A stretch of DNA of 64,000 bases from Natronohydrobacter sp. GTDB lineage: Bacteria; Pseudomonadota; Alphaproteobacteria; Rhodobacterales; Rhodobacteraceae. How positions within the stretch are numbered: position 1 is the first letter of the stretch; each line of letters starts with the position of its first letter. The notes under the pieces are model-generated. The model did not search any database. It saw only the letters and a list, made by a program, of their open reading frames with translations, and was not told the DNA's origin. The position numbers and the translations under genes were made by a program. Of this stretch, positions 32,240-41,791 are shown one piece after another. The stretch spans positions 1 through 64,000 of the forward strand of contig JAFIEM010000001.1 in NCBI GenBank assembly GCA_020832555.1. The letters run 5' to 3'.

Positions 32240-32869
32240 ATGGCGGATACTGTGCTGTATGACTACTGGCGTTCGTCCGCAGCCTATCGGGTGCGCATCG
32301 CGATGAACCTGCTGGGGGTGGACTACCGGTCGGTGGCTGTCGATCTGGTGGCCGGCGAACAGCGGGGCGCTGACAATCTTGCGCGAAATCCGCAAGGTCT
32401 GGTGCCGACCCTGGAAATTGACGGCGCAAGCCTGACCCAGTCGCTTGCGATCCTGGAATATCTGAATGAGACCCGCTCCGCTGGCTGGCTACCGAGGGAT
32501 GCTGGCGAACGGGCGGTGGTCCGGGCCATGGCCTATGCGGTTGTGGTTGATCTTCACCCTGTCTGCAATCTGCGCGTGGCCCGTCATGCTGTCAGCTTTG
32601 GCGCCACAATGGACGGCTGGATGCAGCACTTCATCGCCTTGGGTCTTGAGGGGCTGGACGGATTGTTGCGGCGGCACGCGGAAGGGCAATTCTGCTTTGG
32701 CAATAGCGTCACTTTGGCCGATATCTGCCTTGTGCCGCAAGTCTATAACGCGCATCGCTGGGGGGTTGATCTGAGCCCCGTTCCGCGTGTTGCAGCTATC
32801 GCGGAAGCCCTTGGCCGTTTGCCTGCCTTTGTGGCGGCCCATCCGGATCGGGCAAAGTCTGAGGGGTGA
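32240..32869 (+). CDS. maiA: Maleylacetoacetate isomerase
   Basis: YDYWRSSAAYRVRIAMNLLGVDYRSVAVDL; LTQSLAILEYLNE; zeta-GST family. Confidence 0.94.
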   Translation: MADTVLYDYWRSSAAYRVRIAMNLLGVDYRSVAVDLVAGEQRGADNLARNPQGLVPTLEIDGASLTQSLAILEYLNETRSAGWLPRDAGERAVVRAMAYAVVVDLHPVCNLRVARHAVSFGATMDGWMQHFIALGLEGLDGLLRRHAEGQFCFGNSVTLADICLVPQVYNAHRWGVDLSPVPRVAAIAEALGRLPAFVAAHPDRAKSEG

Positions 32870-32911
32870 CTTGCCTTGGGCGGCTGTGTCATAGTGCCGA
32901 TTGTGGATGAC

Positions 32912-33394
32912 ATGAGCACCCTGCCGACGATGACTGATCCGACCGACCGCTTCGATCTTGATGAGTTTCTGCCCTACCTGCTGAATCAGGCGGCTGAGGC
33001 GACATCGCATGAATTCCAGTCCGCCTATCGGGATCGATACGGCTTTACCCGGACCCAGTGGCGGGTACTGGCCAATCTCGGCAAGTTCGGCGCGATGACC
33101 GCGCGCGACATCTGCGCCATCAGCCATATCGAGAAAACCAAGGTCAGCCGCGCCGTCGCTGCACTGGAGCGCGCCGGGATACTGTCGCGGACGCCAAGCG
33201 AAACCGACCGTCGCGCAGAAGTGTTGTCACTGACGCCGACGGGCCATTCGGTCTTTGCCGAGCTTGGCGAATTGGCTCAAGGGTTTGACCAAAACCTGCG
33301 CGCGACCTTGGGGCAGAACGAAGCCGCGAATCTGGTGTCGATCCTGCGGCACCTCGCCAAAGGGGGGCAGGGCCGTCGCGGGAAGGATACCTGA
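32912..33394 (+). CDS. MarR-family regulator
   Basis: RTQWRVLANLGKFGAMTARDICAISHIEKTKVSRAVAALERAGILSRTPSETDRRAEVLSLTPTG. Confidence 0.9.
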   Translation: MSTLPTMTDPTDRFDLDEFLPYLLNQAAEATSHEFQSAYRDRYGFTRTQWRVLANLGKFGAMTARDICAISHIEKTKVSRAVAALERAGILSRTPSETDRRAEVLSLTPTGHSVFAELGELAQGFDQNLRATLGQNEAANLVSILRHLAKGGQGRRGKDT

Positions 33395-33415
33395 ACCGGA
33401 CCGGATAGCGCTTAT

Positions 33416-33937
33416 TCAGTCTTGCGCCGTCGACTCTAACTTATCTTGTTTGCATGTTTCTGTGCGTGAAACCGGAGAGAGCTTTTGTGCAACATGCTCT
33501 CCAAACCCGTCCGCAACGCTTTCCGTAGCCCGAAGAAGCGCGACCAATCCACGTTCCAGAGACAAGCGATCCTCGCGGTCCATGCGCTGCAATACAGCCT
33601 CTGATCGCTGGTCGACCAGAGCGTGCACTTCGGCGAACAACTCGCGTCCCTTTGCTGTGCAGGTGTACAGCCACAGGCGGCGATCCGTTTCCAGTGTCTT
33701 TCGCTCGATCAGACCTTTCTTGATCAACCGGTCTGCGGCGCGGCTGACCTGCACCTTGCCCAATGACGTGTTGCGGCCAAGTTCCAGAGAGGTCTCGACC
33801 TCGACATTGGCCAAGAGATACAGAAGCCGCCATTCATCCCGTCCCAAGCCAAAGCGGCGCTGATAGACATCGACCAATAGCTGCGAGAAAGCGGCAGATG
33901 TGACGGCCAGCCGATAGGGGAAGAAGTCCTTGAGCAT
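33416..33937 (-). CDS. MarR-family regulator
   Basis: GLGRDEWRLLYLLANVEVETSLELGRNTSLGKVQVSRAADRLIKKGLIERKTLETDRRLWLYTCTAKG. Start trimmed to MLKDFFPYR. Confidence 0.87.
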   Translation of the reverse strand: MLKDFFPYRLAVTSAAFSQLLVDVYQRRFGLGRDEWRLLYLLANVEVETSLELGRNTSLGKVQVSRAADRLIKKGLIERKTLETDRRLWLYTCTAKGRELFAEVHALVDQRSEAVLQRMDREDRLSLERGLVALLRATESVADGFGEHVAQKLSPVSRTETCKQDKLESTAQD

Positions 33938-33968
33938 TCGATGGTTCCGTTTTGCGCAGATTATACTG

Positions 33969-33982
33969 GTTGCAACTGCAAC
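33969..33982. promoter_or_regulatory. Putative MarR operator upstream of the minus-strand marR
   Basis: GTTGCAACTGCAAC, same GTTGCA-NN-TGCAAC architecture as the hmgA/maiA sites. Confidence 0.7.
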
Positions 33983-34157
33983 GGCTTGATCCAGATCAAA
34001 CTGGCGAGCTACCGAGTTGACCGTAGCAGCGCCATCGCCGAAGATCGACCCGATCCACCACGTTGCCTGGGTGTTTGATCTCGTAGGTTGATGGCGCAAT
34101 CCGTTCTCAGGACTGGAAGGAAGCATGTCGGAAAATGCCCCGACGCAGAGACATGAC

Positions 34158-34192
34158 AAGACCCGCCCTCGGCATCCGAGAGCGGGTCTTTT
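34158..34192 (+). terminator. Strong Rho-independent terminator
   Basis: AAGACCCGC-c-CTCGG-cat-CCGAG-a-GCGGGTCTT followed by TT. Confidence 0.8.
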
Positions 34193-34208
34193 GCATTTCG
34201 GGGTCTGG

Positions 34209-35561
34209 TCAGAGCGACGAGAAACCCACCTCCAGCGCCGACAGGATCCGGGTCACATCCGCCTCGGACAGGACCAGCGGCGGTGACAGGATGATGTTGT
34301 TGCCCGAGACCCGGACCATGACACCTGCCTCATAGGTCGCACGGTGCACGCGGGTGATGGTCTTCTTGTCTATGGGCGTCTTGGCCGCGCGGTCCGAGAC
34401 CAGTTCCAGCGCGCACATCAGCCCATGCCCGCCGCGCACGTCACCGATCACGTCGTGCCGCGCCATGAGCGTTTGCAGCCCGGCGAAAAGCTGGTCCCCA
34501 CGCGCGCTTGCGTTGAGGTGGACCTGAAGCCGCTCGGTTTCCTGCAGGCAGGCAATCGCAGCTGCCGCCCCGACAGGATGGCCGGAATAGGTATAGCCTG
34601 ACCCGATAGCCCCTTTCCCGCTGGTGTCCTTTTCGAACACTTCGGCAAAGCCCTCGGACACCATCACCACGCCGAAGGGGAAATAGCCGTTGGTGATTGC
34701 CTTGGCAGAGATCAGCAGATCCGGTTGCACCCCCCAATGACGTGAACCTGACCAACTGCCAGTGCGCCCGAAGGCGGTGATCACCTCGTCGGCCACCAGC
34801 AGGATGCCGTATCTGGAACAGAGCGCGCGCACGCCGGGCATGAAGCTTGCATGCGGCGGGATGACCCCGCCCGCACCCAGCACCGGCTCCATGATGAAAG
34901 CGGCGATGGTCGATGGATCCTGAAACTTGATCTCGTCCTCGATGGCCGCAAGACACAGTTGCGCCAGACGTTCCGGGTCCGTCTCGTTGAAGGGGTTGCG
35001 ATAGGTATAGGGGGCGGGGGTGTGATAGCATCCCGGCATCAAGGGTTCATACTGAGTGCGGAAATTGGCATTGCCATTGACCGAGGCCCCCAGCGTATGC
35101 GTGCCGTGATAGCCTTTCTTGAGGCTCAGGAACTTGACGCGGCCCCCTTCGCCCCGGATCTTGTGATACTGCCGCGCCAGCCGCAGCGCGACCTCGACCC
35201 CATCCGACCCGCCGCTGGTGTAGAAAGCGCGGCTCAGCCCGTCGGGGGCGAAGAAGGCGGCCAGCATCTCTGCCAGTTCGATCACATTGTCATTCGTCGT
35301 GCCACGGAAGATCGAGTAATAGGGTAGCCGGTTCAGTTGCGTCGAAATGGCGTCCTTCACGGGCTGGCAGGAATAGCCAAGGTTGACATTCCACAGCCCG
35401 CCCACCGCATCGATGGTGCGCCGACCGTCAATGTCGATGATCTCCACCCCCTCGGCCTCGACAATGATATCGGGCGGCGTGGCGAGGCTTTCCGCCGGAT
35501 GCGCCATCGGGTGCCAGAGCCGACGCGCGTTGTTTTCTTTGAGGAAATTCGAGTCCTTCAT
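34209..35561 (-). CDS. Class III aminotransferase (omega-amino acid:pyruvate type)
   Basis: FYTSGGSDGVEVALRLARQYHK; LLVADEVITAFGRTGSWSGSRHWGVQPDLLISAKAITNGYFP. Confidence 0.9.
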   Translation of the reverse strand: MKDSNFLKENNARRLWHPMAHPAESLATPPDIIVEAEGVEIIDIDGRRTIDAVGGLWNVNLGYSCQPVKDAISTQLNRLPYYSIFRGTTNDNVIELAEMLAAFFAPDGLSRAFYTSGGSDGVEVALRLARQYHKIRGEGGRVKFLSLKKGYHGTHTLGASVNGNANFRTQYEPLMPGCYHTPAPYTYRNPFNETDPERLAQLCLAAIEDEIKFQDPSTIAAFIMEPVLGAGGVIPPHASFMPGVRALCSRYGILLVADEVITAFGRTGSWSGSRHWGVQPDLLISAKAITNGYFPFGVVMVSEGFAEVFEKDTSGKGAIGSGYTYSGHPVGAAAAIACLQETERLQVHLNASARGDQLFAGLQTLMARHDVIGDVRGGHGLMCALELVSDRAAKTPIDKKTITRVHRATYEAGVMVRVSGNNIILSPPLVLSEADVTRILSALEVGFSSL

Positions 35562-35564
35562 GGG

Positions 35565-36215
35565 TCAGGCTCCTTGCGAAAGCAGGGTAAGGGCGCGGGC
35601 ATAGCTGTCGGTGGGGCGGGTCACATCGAAATGAACATGTGGCATGCCGACCGCGTGCGCGCCGCGCAGGTTCTTGGCCTGATCGTCGACAAAAACGCAG
35701 TCCGCCGCGGGCAGGCCCAACCCATCGGTCACAAAGGCAAAGGCGCGCGGGTCGGGTTTCAGGACGCCAGTATAGGTGGCGTCGATGATCAGGTCGAAAT
35801 CGGCGAGGAAGGGCAGTTTGCTGCGGAAATCCTTGCCGTAGAAGAGATCCAGCTCGTTCGACAGGATCGCCAGCCGATGACCGGCAGCCTTGGCCTGCGC
35901 AATGGCGTCCAGCGCCTCGGGGCGGATCACCGAGGCCGGATCGGCCCCGCGAAGGCGCCCAACGAACTGGGGAAACTCGGTCCACATTTCGCTGACCAGC
36001 GCGCCGGTTTCCCGCATCCGCAGCGCCCAATAGTCGCGTTCAGTCATCTCGCCCGCCTGCATCGCGCGCCAGGGGGCATCATTCGCCGGGTCAAACGGCC
36101 CGCGCCAGCTTAGCGTGCCGGGTGCAAGGCCAAGCGCGGCCTCTGACAGATCATGCGTCTCGAACAGGGTTTTCGAGATCACGCCCCCGAAATCCAGCAC
36201 CAGTGCCCGGGTCAT
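35565..36215 (-). CDS. HAD-family hydrolase
   Basis: LVLDFGGVISKTL, AILSNELDLFYG, KPDPRAFAFVTDGLGLPAADCVFVDDQAKNLRGAHAVGM. Confidence 0.9.
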   Translation of the reverse strand: MTRALVLDFGGVISKTLFETHDLSEAALGLAPGTLSWRGPFDPANDAPWRAMQAGEMTERDYWALRMRETGALVSEMWTEFPQFVGRLRGADPASVIRPEALDAIAQAKAAGHRLAILSNELDLFYGKDFRSKLPFLADFDLIIDATYTGVLKPDPRAFAFVTDGLGLPAADCVFVDDQAKNLRGAHAVGMPHVHFDVTRPTDSYARALTLLSQGA

Positions 36216-37693
36216 AGTTTCATCCATGCGGTCTTGAGTTCGAGATACTTGTCGAAAGCATGCAACGACTTGTCATGCCCGTTGCCAGATTGCTTGACCC
36301 CGCCCAGAGGCACCGTCAGGTCGGACCCGCCATAGGTGTTCACATGCACCAGCCCTGCGCGGATCTTGCGCACCATCCGATGCGCCCGCGACAGATTCGC
36401 GGTCCAGACCGCCGCCGCCAGCCCGTAGGCCGTGTCATTGGCCAGCGCCACTGCCTCGGCTTCGGTATCAAAGGGGGTGACGGTGACGACCGGGCCGAAT
36501 ACCTCTTCGCGGAAAACGCGGTCCTGAGGGGCGGCATCGGCGATGATGGTGGGGGCCATGTAGTAGCCGCCGGTTTCCTGCATGATGCGCGCGCCGCCGA
36601 TCACGTTGCGGCCATTCGCGCGTGCCTCTTGGACGAAGGAAAGGTTCTGCATCAACTGCCGCTCAGAGTTGATAGCCCCGGCCTGCGTTGCACTATCCAG
36701 CGGATTGCCGACCTTGATTGCGGCAGCATGGGTGGCAAGCTTTTCGACAAAGGCGGCATGCACGCTGCGTTCGACCAGAATCCGCGACCCGGCGATGCAG
36801 ACCTGACCCGAGTTGCGGAAAATGCCATGGGCCGAGACTTTGGCGGCCTCGTCCAGATCGGGGGCATCGGCAAAGATGATATTAGGCGATTTGCCACCAA
36901 GTTCCAGATAGACGCGCTTGAGGTTCGAGCGCGCAGCCGCCTCCAGCAGCCGCCGTCCGGTGCCGCCTGATCCGGTGAAGACCAGCACATCGACATCCAT
37001 CGATTCCGCAATCCGCGCGCCCACGACCGCGCCTTCGCCGGTGACGACATTGAATACGCCAGGGGGCAGCCCTGCCTCCAGGCCCAGTTGCGCAAGGCGC
37101 AGAAGGGTCAGCGAGGCAGTTTCGGCCGGTTTCAGCACCATGGTACAGCCAGCGGCAAGCGCGGGCGCGATCTTCCAGGCACCGATCATCAGCGGAAAAT
37201 TCCAGGGCACGATGGCACCCACCACGCCCGCCGGTTCGCGGTGGACAAGGCCAAGGAAGGCCGGATCGGTCGGTGCGACCTCGCCATGCAGCTTGTCGAT
37301 GGCCTCGGCGTAATAGCGGATTGTCGCTGCGGCAGACAATGGTTCGGCCTTGAGCGCCATGCCGATTTCGGTGCCATTCTCGCGCACGCCCAGAACGGCG
37401 ATCTCCAGCGCATTGGCCTCGATCAGCGCGGCCCATTTCAGCAGGATCTTCTTGCGCGCGGCAGGGGGCATATCGGACCAGCGGCCGTCATCAAAGGCGC
37501 AGCGCGCAGCAGTGATGGCGGCATCGGTGTCGGCCCATGTGCCTCTGGCATAGGTGGTCAACCGCGTCCCGTCGATGGGCGAGACGACTGTCATCGTTCC
37601 ACTGTCCGAGGCCGGGACCGACTGGCCGTCGATCAGGTGCTGGAAGGGTTCCAGCGGTGTTTTCGCGAGCGCGTTTATCTGATTCTGGTCCAT
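36212..37693 (-). CDS. Aldehyde dehydrogenase (PuuC-like)
   Basis: VGAIVPWNFPLMIGAWKIAPALAAGCTMVLKPAETA; YLELGGKSPNIIFADAPDL; FRNSGQVCIAGSRILVE. Confidence 0.93.
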   Translation of the reverse strand: MDQNQINALAKTPLEPFQHLIDGQSVPASDSGTMTVVSPIDGTRLTTYARGTWADTDAAITAARCAFDDGRWSDMPPAARKKILLKWAALIEANALEIAVLGVRENGTEIGMALKAEPLSAAATIRYYAEAIDKLHGEVAPTDPAFLGLVHREPAGVVGAIVPWNFPLMIGAWKIAPALAAGCTMVLKPAETASLTLLRLAQLGLEAGLPPGVFNVVTGEGAVVGARIAESMDVDVLVFTGSGGTGRRLLEAAARSNLKRVYLELGGKSPNIIFADAPDLDEAAKVSAHGIFRNSGQVCIAGSRILVERSVHAAFVEKLATHAAAIKVGNPLDSATQAGAINSERQLMQNLSFVQEARANGRNVIGGARIMQETGGYYMAPTIIADAAPQDRVFREEVFGPVVTVTPFDTEAEAVALANDTAYGLAAAVWTANLSRAHRMVRKIRAGLVHVNTYGGSDLTVPLGGVKQSGNGHDKSLHAFDKYLELKTAWMKL

Positions 37694-37710
37694 AGTGGTT
37701 TGTTATTTAC

Positions 37711-37732
37711 ACCATCGGTTTGAATAATAATG
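37711..37732. promoter_or_regulatory. Putative IclR operator (ALDH side)
   Basis: ACCATCGGTTTGAATAATAATG; shares ACCATCGGT and AATAATG with the site at 38670. Confidence 0.5.
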
Positions 37733-37794
37733 CGCGAACAAACCTATCTGGTCAACAGGCCATTTTCGGCACGCTGCTCGAAGAAGGGAGTCGT

Positions 37795-38586
37795 TCAGTC
37801 TGGCCTGTAGCGGGAAGCGGCGGTCCTGAATGCGGCTGGTGGACGGCCGCCCAAGGAATAATTCAGCTTTTCTGCCTCACGGAACAGGGCAGCGATCACC
37901 TGCTGGCGCAGGTCATTCGTCATCCGGTGCGCAGGTGTGGCGACTGCAATTGCGCCAGTCGTGGTGCCATCGGAGTCGAAGACCGGCATGGCGATGCCAT
38001 AGACATCATCCTCATTGGTCTGATCTGATTCGGCATAGCCGGTCAGTGCAACCTCCTGAAGGCGCGCGCGTAAAATGCTGGTGTCTGTGATCGTGCGGGA
38101 TGTCTTGGCAGCAAGCGGCTCGCTCAGGACGCGATCAACCAGTTCTCCATTGGAAAACGCCATGACGACCAGCCCAGAGGCCGTGCTGTGCATCGGAAGG
38201 ATTTCGCCGGCCATGAGTGAAACCCGACTGCCACGGTTGCTTTCGCTGACGCCAATGGTTGCCAGGGCACGGCCTGAAACCAGCGAAGCATGGGCCGTCT
38301 CGCCTAGCTCGGCTGACAACACCTCCAATACCTGCTGGAAAACCGATGTCACGGGAAATGCGGTCTCTCGCACGCGCGCCAGCCGCAAAACGCCTGCGCC
38401 AAGCCGGTAAAGCCTTGCATCGCCGCGCTTTTCCAAAAGTCCATAGTTGCACATGACCACTAGCATCCGATGGACGGTTGCCTTGTCCACGCCGGAACGG
38501 CGCGCAAGTTCAGACAATCCGATTTCGGGCTCCGCTTCGGAGAAATAGTCAAGTAGCGATAGGGCTTTAGCGACAGTGCTCGACAT
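37795..38586 (-). CDS. IclR-family regulator
   Basis: SSTVAKALSLLDYFSEAEPEIGLSELARRSGVDKATVHRMLVVMCNYGLLEK. Confidence 0.93.
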   Translation of the reverse strand: MSSTVAKALSLLDYFSEAEPEIGLSELARRSGVDKATVHRMLVVMCNYGLLEKRGDARLYRLGAGVLRLARVRETAFPVTSVFQQVLEVLSAELGETAHASLVSGRALATIGVSESNRGSRVSLMAGEILPMHSTASGLVVMAFSNGELVDRVLSEPLAAKTSRTITDTSILRARLQEVALTGYAESDQTNEDDVYGIAMPVFDSDGTTTGAIAVATPAHRMTNDLRQQVIAALFREAEKLNYSLGGRPPAAFRTAASRYRPD

Positions 38587-38669
38587 TGCTCTTTCCTAGT
38601 TGCTGTGGCGGCCAGCTACCGCACCCGTCAATTTTCGTTGACGAAAGCGGACTTTCTGGCATATATTAA

Positions 38670-38688
38670 ACCATCGGTGATAATAATG
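38670..38688. promoter_or_regulatory. Putative IclR operator (tctC side)
   Basis: ACCATCGGTGATAATAATG, just upstream of the second tctC. Confidence 0.5.
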
Positions 38689-38707
38689 AACCAACAGGAG
38701 ATCGTCA

Positions 38708-39643
38708 ATGTCGAATTTGAAATCGGCCATGCTCGCAGCGACTGCCCTGGGTCTTGGCGGCCCTGCGCTTGCCGAATACCCGGATCGTCCGGTCAGCTTT
38801 GTTGTTCCTTTCCCGCCGGGTGATCTTGAGGATGTCCTGACACGCATGATCGCCGAGGACTTCCAGTCCAAGTATGGGGTTGCTGCAGCCGTGGTCAACA
38901 GGCCGTCCGAGGGCGGCCCGTTTCCGGGCGCAGCCGGAGTTGCCGCTGCCCCGGCGGATGGCTATAGCATCGGCTCTTTTGTCGTGGATGTTCCCGTGGT
39001 CGGCCCTGAAATCGGCGTTCCCGGCCTGAACCCCAACCCGTTTGAGCCGCTGGGCATCTTCCTGACCTATCCTTTCGTGCTTGCAACCGGGGCTGATCAG
39101 CCCTTCTCGACCATGGAGGAACTGGCCGCGCACTCGCAGTCCAACCCGCAGCTTCTGGGCCATTTTGGTGCCTTCCTTCTGCCGACGCAGGCCAGCTTTG
39201 CAGCGGCAAATCTGCTTGGTTTCGAATGGGGCGGAGAGGCGTCCTCGGGCGCGCTGGACTGCAACTCGTTGGCCTCGGGTGATTTTGACGTGATCAATAC
39301 CACGATCCAGCTCTTGTTGCCCTGTATCGACAACGTGAAGATCCTTGCGGCGATCACCGAAACCCCGATCTCGGTGGTGCCGGATGCCCCGACGCTGGCT
39401 TCGGTCGTCCCGGAGTTGAACATCTCGCTCTGGAATGGGCTGTTTGTGCACAAGGACACTCCGGCAGACGTGCGCGAGAAGATCATCGCTTCGGCGCAAG
39501 AGACCGTGACATCCGCCCGCGCGCAAGAACTCGCGGCGCAGACGGGGGCTATCGTCTACTGGATGAATGCCGAGGACGCGAAGGCCCGGATCGCTTCGGA
39601 TATCGCGGTGTCGGGGGTTATTGAAGAAATGCTTGGCGAATAA
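38708..39643 (+). CDS. Tripartite tricarboxylate transporter substrate-binding protein TctC
   Basis: YPDRPVSFVVPFPPGDLEDVLTRMIAEDFQSKYGVAAAVVNRPSEGG. Confidence 0.9.
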   Translation: MSNLKSAMLAATALGLGGPALAEYPDRPVSFVVPFPPGDLEDVLTRMIAEDFQSKYGVAAAVVNRPSEGGPFPGAAGVAAAPADGYSIGSFVVDVPVVGPEIGVPGLNPNPFEPLGIFLTYPFVLATGADQPFSTMEELAAHSQSNPQLLGHFGAFLLPTQASFAAANLLGFEWGGEASSGALDCNSLASGDFDVINTTIQLLLPCIDNVKILAAITETPISVVPDAPTLASVVPELNISLWNGLFVHKDTPADVREKIIASAQETVTSARAQELAAQTGAIVYWMNAEDAKARIASDIAVSGVIEEMLGE

Positions 39644-39649
39644 CGCGCT

Positions 39650-39681
39650 TTCCTGCCTCCGGTCGCAACCGGGGGCAGGAA
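39650..39681 (+). promoter_or_regulatory. Intercistronic hairpin between tctC and tctB
   Basis: TTCCTGCCTCCGGT-CGCA-ACCGGGGGCAGGAA: 14-bp stem with one T-G pair and a tetraloop. Confidence 0.75.
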
Positions 39682-39753
39682 GTTACGGTGTCCCAGTCAG
39701 GCGGCCCCCCGGCCCTGTGAAAGCTCTGTCTGCCACCTACGGAGATTGGCCAG

Positions 39754-40293
39754 ATGCACCAGCAAGACGACGATCACCCGCATGTCTTTCCCGAAAGCCG
39801 CAAACCGGGAGAGATCCTGTTCGTGACGATCAGCATGATGATCGCGCTTTTGCTGCTGGCGGCCCTCCCATGGCAGACCACCTGGCTGCCGGGCAAAGGG
39901 CTGGCCGCGCAACCGCGGCTCTGGCCTGCATTGTCACTGGGCGGTGTCGTGCTGTTCGGGTTGCTGAACGGCCTGTCCCGCGTCCGCGTCACCCGCACCC
40001 CCGGACGCTGGCAAGAAGCGGGGGTCTGGCTGCGGTCACTGGAGTTCATCGGCTGGTACATGCTGTATGTATTGGCGATCCCGGTGATCGGTTACCTGAT
40101 CGCCACGCTGGCCTTCTGCACGGGCCTTGCCCTGCGTATGGGGTATCGCGGTCGAATGGTCTGGATCGCGGCAGGGTTCGGCCTGTTCGTCGTGCTGTTC
40201 TTCAAGTCCGGCATGAATGTGAAGATCCCCGCAGGCGCGATCTATGACCATGCGCCCGGATCGCTTCGCTACATCCTGATGCGCTATTTCTGA
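39754..40293 (+). CDS. Tripartite tricarboxylate transporter TctB-like subunit
   Basis: Multi-TM protein between tctC and tctA. Confidence 0.85.
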   Translation: MHQQDDDHPHVFPESRKPGEILFVTISMMIALLLLAALPWQTTWLPGKGLAAQPRLWPALSLGGVVLFGLLNGLSRVRVTRTPGRWQEAGVWLRSLEFIGWYMLYVLAIPVIGYLIATLAFCTGLALRMGYRGRMVWIAAGFGLFVVLFFKSGMNVKIPAGAIYDHAPGSLRYILMRYF

Positions 40294-40300
40294 GGGTTCC

Positions 40301-41791
40301 ATGGACAGCTTTCTAGATGGGTTGCAGCTTCTGGCCCGTTTCGATGTGATCGCCGCCCTGCTGATCGGGTCCATCGGCGGTGTGCTGGTCGGTGCGATGC
40401 CCGGGGTCGGTGCCGCCGTGGCAATTGCCATCGCTCTGCCGGTGACATTCTCGCTGGAACCAATCGTCGGGCTGACGCTGCTTCTGGGCATCTATGGCTC
40501 GTCGATGTATGGCGGCGCGATCCCGGCCATTCTTGTCAACACGCCCGGCACGCCGGTCAATGCGCTGACCACCTATGACGGCTATCCGATGACCAAGCGC
40601 GGCGAGGCGCGGCGCGCACTCAGTCTGGCCTATTCCGCCTCTTTCGTCGGCGCGGTTCTGTCCATCTTCGCGCTGATGCTGCTGGCGCCGGTTCTGGCCA
40701 AGGTCGCGCCGATGTTTGGCGCGCGCGAGATCTTTCTGGCGGCACTTCTGGGGATCGTACTGGTTGTCGTGACCCATCGCGGGCAGGTTCTGCCGGCTGC
40801 GATCCTTGCCTGTCTTGGCATCTTCCTGTCGACCATCGGCATCGAGCCAAGCGCCTATACCCAGCGTTACACTTTCGGGCAGTCCTGGTTGCAAACCGGT
40901 GTCGATCTGATCGTCGTGGTGCTGGGCCTATTTGCCATCAGTCAGGCATTGATACTCTTGATGGACAAGGACAAGCGCGTCGCGCTGCCGCATGTCGAGA
41001 AAGTGGGTTTCTTCACCCAGATGCGCGATCTATGGATCTACAAGCGCATTGCCGCTGTCGCATCCTCTTTCGGCGTGGTCTGCGGGATGATCCCCGGCGT
41101 GGGCGAGTTCATGTCGCAATTCATGTCCTATTCCTATGCGCAAAAAACGTCGAAAACGCCCGAGGCTTTCGGCAAGGGCAACCCCGAAGGCATTGTCGCC
41201 TCGGAGGCCGCGAACAACTCGGTTCCCCCCGCCGCGATGATCCCGCTGCTGGCACTGGGCATTCCGGGCGAAGAACTGACGGCGATGATGCTGGCGGTGT
41301 TCTACGTCCACAATGTCGTGCCCGGCCCCCGCCTGTTTGCGCAGCAGCTGGACTTCATCTACGCGCTCTATATCAGCCTGTTCATTCTGAACGTGATCGT
41401 GGTGGTCTTCCTGTTCTACTCGACCCGGACGTTGATGAAGGTGATGCTGATCCCCAACCGCTTGCTTGGGATCATGATCCTGACCTTCAGCCTGATCGGC
41501 ATCTACACCTTGCGCAACTCGCTGAGCGATGTCGCCATTGCCACGGCCTTCGGCTTTTTCGGTTTCATCCTGAAGCGGTTGGAACTGCCGACCTCACCCA
41601 TCATCCTGGGGATTGTGCTGGGCAAGCTGATGGAGGACCGGCTGCGCGTCGCCATGGCGCGGGTGCGCGAACCTCTGGATTTCATCGACCGCCCCATCGC
41701 CTTTGTGCTGTTCCTCATGATCCTTGTCGCCATCGCCGGTCAGATCTGGACGGTGGTCAAGGCCCGTCGCAAGGCGCGCGCAGATGGATGA
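40301..41791 (+). CDS. Tripartite tricarboxylate transporter permease TctA
   Basis: GAMPGVGAAVAIAIALPVTFSLEPIVGLTLLLGIYGSSMYGGAIPAILVNTPGTP. Confidence 0.93.
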   Translation: MDSFLDGLQLLARFDVIAALLIGSIGGVLVGAMPGVGAAVAIAIALPVTFSLEPIVGLTLLLGIYGSSMYGGAIPAILVNTPGTPVNALTTYDGYPMTKRGEARRALSLAYSASFVGAVLSIFALMLLAPVLAKVAPMFGAREIFLAALLGIVLVVVTHRGQVLPAAILACLGIFLSTIGIEPSAYTQRYTFGQSWLQTGVDLIVVVLGLFAISQALILLMDKDKRVALPHVEKVGFFTQMRDLWIYKRIAAVASSFGVVCGMIPGVGEFMSQFMSYSYAQKTSKTPEAFGKGNPEGIVASEAANNSVPPAAMIPLLALGIPGEELTAMMLAVFYVHNVVPGPRLFAQQLDFIYALYISLFILNVIVVVFLFYSTRTLMKVMLIPNRLLGIMILTFSLIGIYTLRNSLSDVAIATAFGFFGFILKRLELPTSPIILGIVLGKLMEDRLRVAMARVREPLDFIDRPIAFVLFLMILVAIAGQIWTVVKARRKARADG

